A stretch of 6,670 nucleotides of DNA. Origin: Bacillota bacterium (lineage in GTDB: Bacteria > Bacillota > Clostridia > Clostridiales > Clostridiaceae). The stretch is taken from positions 1-6,670 of the forward strand of contig JAEXLD010000093.1 in NCBI GenBank assembly GCA_023445445.1, written 5' to 3'. Of the stretch, positions 6,217-6,670 are shown piece by piece. The position numbers were made by a program, and so were the translations under genes. Below the pieces are notes generated by a model. The model worked only from the letters and a program-made list of their open reading frames with translations. It was not told the DNA's origin and did no database searches. Numbering within the stretch: the stretch's first letter is position 1; the number at the start of each line of letters is the position of its first letter.

Positions 6217-6343
6217 ATATACTTGAGCGCTCACTAAGTGTGATTATTGTAATTAATTTGCTTTGATCTTTGTAGTGGGCTCAATATATTAACCAATAAG
6301 CTAGAAAACGCTAGGCAAAGTTTATTACAAAGATTAAAGGAGG
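6217..6343 (+). ncRNA. Structured leader between tRNA-Thr and tuf, possible pseudoknot over the tuf ribosome binding site
   Basis: Two long pairings can be drawn. Helix A: 6217-6236 pairs with 6273-6290 as two blocks, an outer part (AATATA-TTGAGC against GCTCAATATATT, one bulged C at 6222) and an inner part (TCACTA against TAGTGG, one G-U), with G6229-C6230 bulged between them; about 17 pairs in all. Helix B: CTTTGATCTTTGTA (6261-6274) pairs with TACAAAGATTAAAG (6326-6339), 14 pairs with one G-U. The 5' strand of B lies mostly in the loop of A, so together they have an H-type pseudoknot layout, sharing only 6273-6274. Helix B covers AAAG of the tuf Shine-Dalgarno AAAGGAGG (6336-6343). No T tract follows helix A, so it is not an ordinary terminator. 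Pairing was found by eye; function is inferred. Confidence 0.5.
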
Positions 6344-6351
6344 ATTTTACA

Positions 6352-6670
6352 ATGGCAAAGCAAAAATTCGAAAGAAGTAAACCACACGTAAACATTGGAA
6401 CAATCGGTCACGTTGACCACGGTAAGACAACTTTAACAGCTGCAATCACAACTGTTTTAGCAAACAGAGGATTAGCAGAATCATTTAAATATGATGAAAT
6501 TGATAAGGCTCCAGAAGAAAAAGAAAGAGGAATCACAATTAACACAGCTCACGTTGAATACCAAACAGAAAACAGACACTATGCTCACGTTGACTGTCCA
6601 GGACACGCTGACTATGTTAAGAACATGATTACAGGAGCTGCTCAAATGGATGGAGCTATCTTAGTTGTTT
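6352..6670 (+). CDS. tuf: Elongation factor Tu, N-terminal part (runs off the window)
   Basis: EF-Tu is the GTPase that brings aminoacyl-tRNA to the ribosomal A site. Only 106 codons are present, out of a usual length near 395, and the frame is open at the window end. The GTP-binding domain shows the P loop GHVDHGKT (19-26), the switch I end RGITI (59-63; T62 is the GTP-sensing threonine) and the switch II motif DCPGH (81-85; H85 is the catalytic histidine). The NKxD motif lies beyond the window. The ATG is 8 bases after a strong AAAGGAGG (6336-6343), part of which can be masked by leader pairing. Codon use differs from its neighbours: all His codons are CAC and all Asn codons AAC, the usual mark of very high expression. 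The context tRNA-Thr followed by tuf recalls thrT-tufB of E. coli. Many clostridia have two tuf copies; this would be the one beside sigH. Confidence 0.98.
   Translation, partial: MAKQKFERSKPHVNIGTIGHVDHGKTTLTAAITTVLANRGLAESFKYDEIDKAPEEKERGITINTAHVEYQTENRHYAHVDCPGHADYVKNMITGAAQMDGAILVV

Noticed and set aside
6217..6290. Helix A after tRNA-Thr as an intrinsic terminator ending the tRNA transcript
   Set aside because: The loop is about 36 bases and the 3' side is followed by AACCAATAAG, with no T tract.
1..6670. Search for mobile elements, CRISPR, toxin-antitoxin or defence genes
   Set aside because: Every long reading frame with good signals is a housekeeping gene in conserved order; no transposase, integrase, spaced repeat array or foreign-looking gene is present.

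Overview
The window is an ordinary translation and RNA-maintenance region from a low-GC Firmicute, most likely Clostridium sensu stricto. The grounds are the very AT-rich DNA (about 15% GC in the gap at 121-240), strong AGGAGG-type ribosome binding sites, A/T-ending codons, a T-box leader, and a sporulation sigma factor H. I cannot fix the species. All genes lie on the + strand.

Left part (1-3416): the 3' end of a T-box riboswitch with its antiterminator and intrinsic terminator, then a 181-base AT-rich gap, then proS (prolyl-tRNA synthetase) and cysS (cysteinyl-tRNA synthetase). The specifier loop is outside the window, but the T-box base that reads the tRNA discriminator is U. That fits a tRNA with A73, as in tRNA-Pro, and not tRNA-Cys.

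Middle part (3417-6049): a short hairpin that may be a leaky terminator, then mrnC (Mini-ribonuclease III), rlmB (23S rRNA 2'-O-methyltransferase of the SpoU family), rae1/yacP (NYN/PIN-type ribosome-associated endonuclease) and sigH (RNA polymerase sigma-H). The order cysS-mrnC-rlmB-rae1-sigH matches the Bacillus subtilis chromosome. Here proS stands upstream of cysS where B. subtilis has gltX-cysE. The genes share a theme: aminoacylation, rRNA maturation and modification, mRNA decay on the ribosome, then the transition-state sigma factor.

Right part (6050-6670): a promoter region, a tRNA-Thr(GGU) gene with encoded CCA, a 135-base spacer, and the first 106 codons of tuf (EF-Tu), which runs off the window. 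The spacer holds two long complementary pairings that together have the layout of a pseudoknot, one of them covering part of the tuf Shine-Dalgarno sequence. This is the most interesting non-coding signal here.

No mobile element, CRISPR array, prophage or defence gene is visible, and no new multi-gene system. The points worth a second look are regulatory: the tuf leader, the AUG-stop at the rae1 start, a promoter inside the mrnC-rlmB gap, and the long gap between the T-box and proS.
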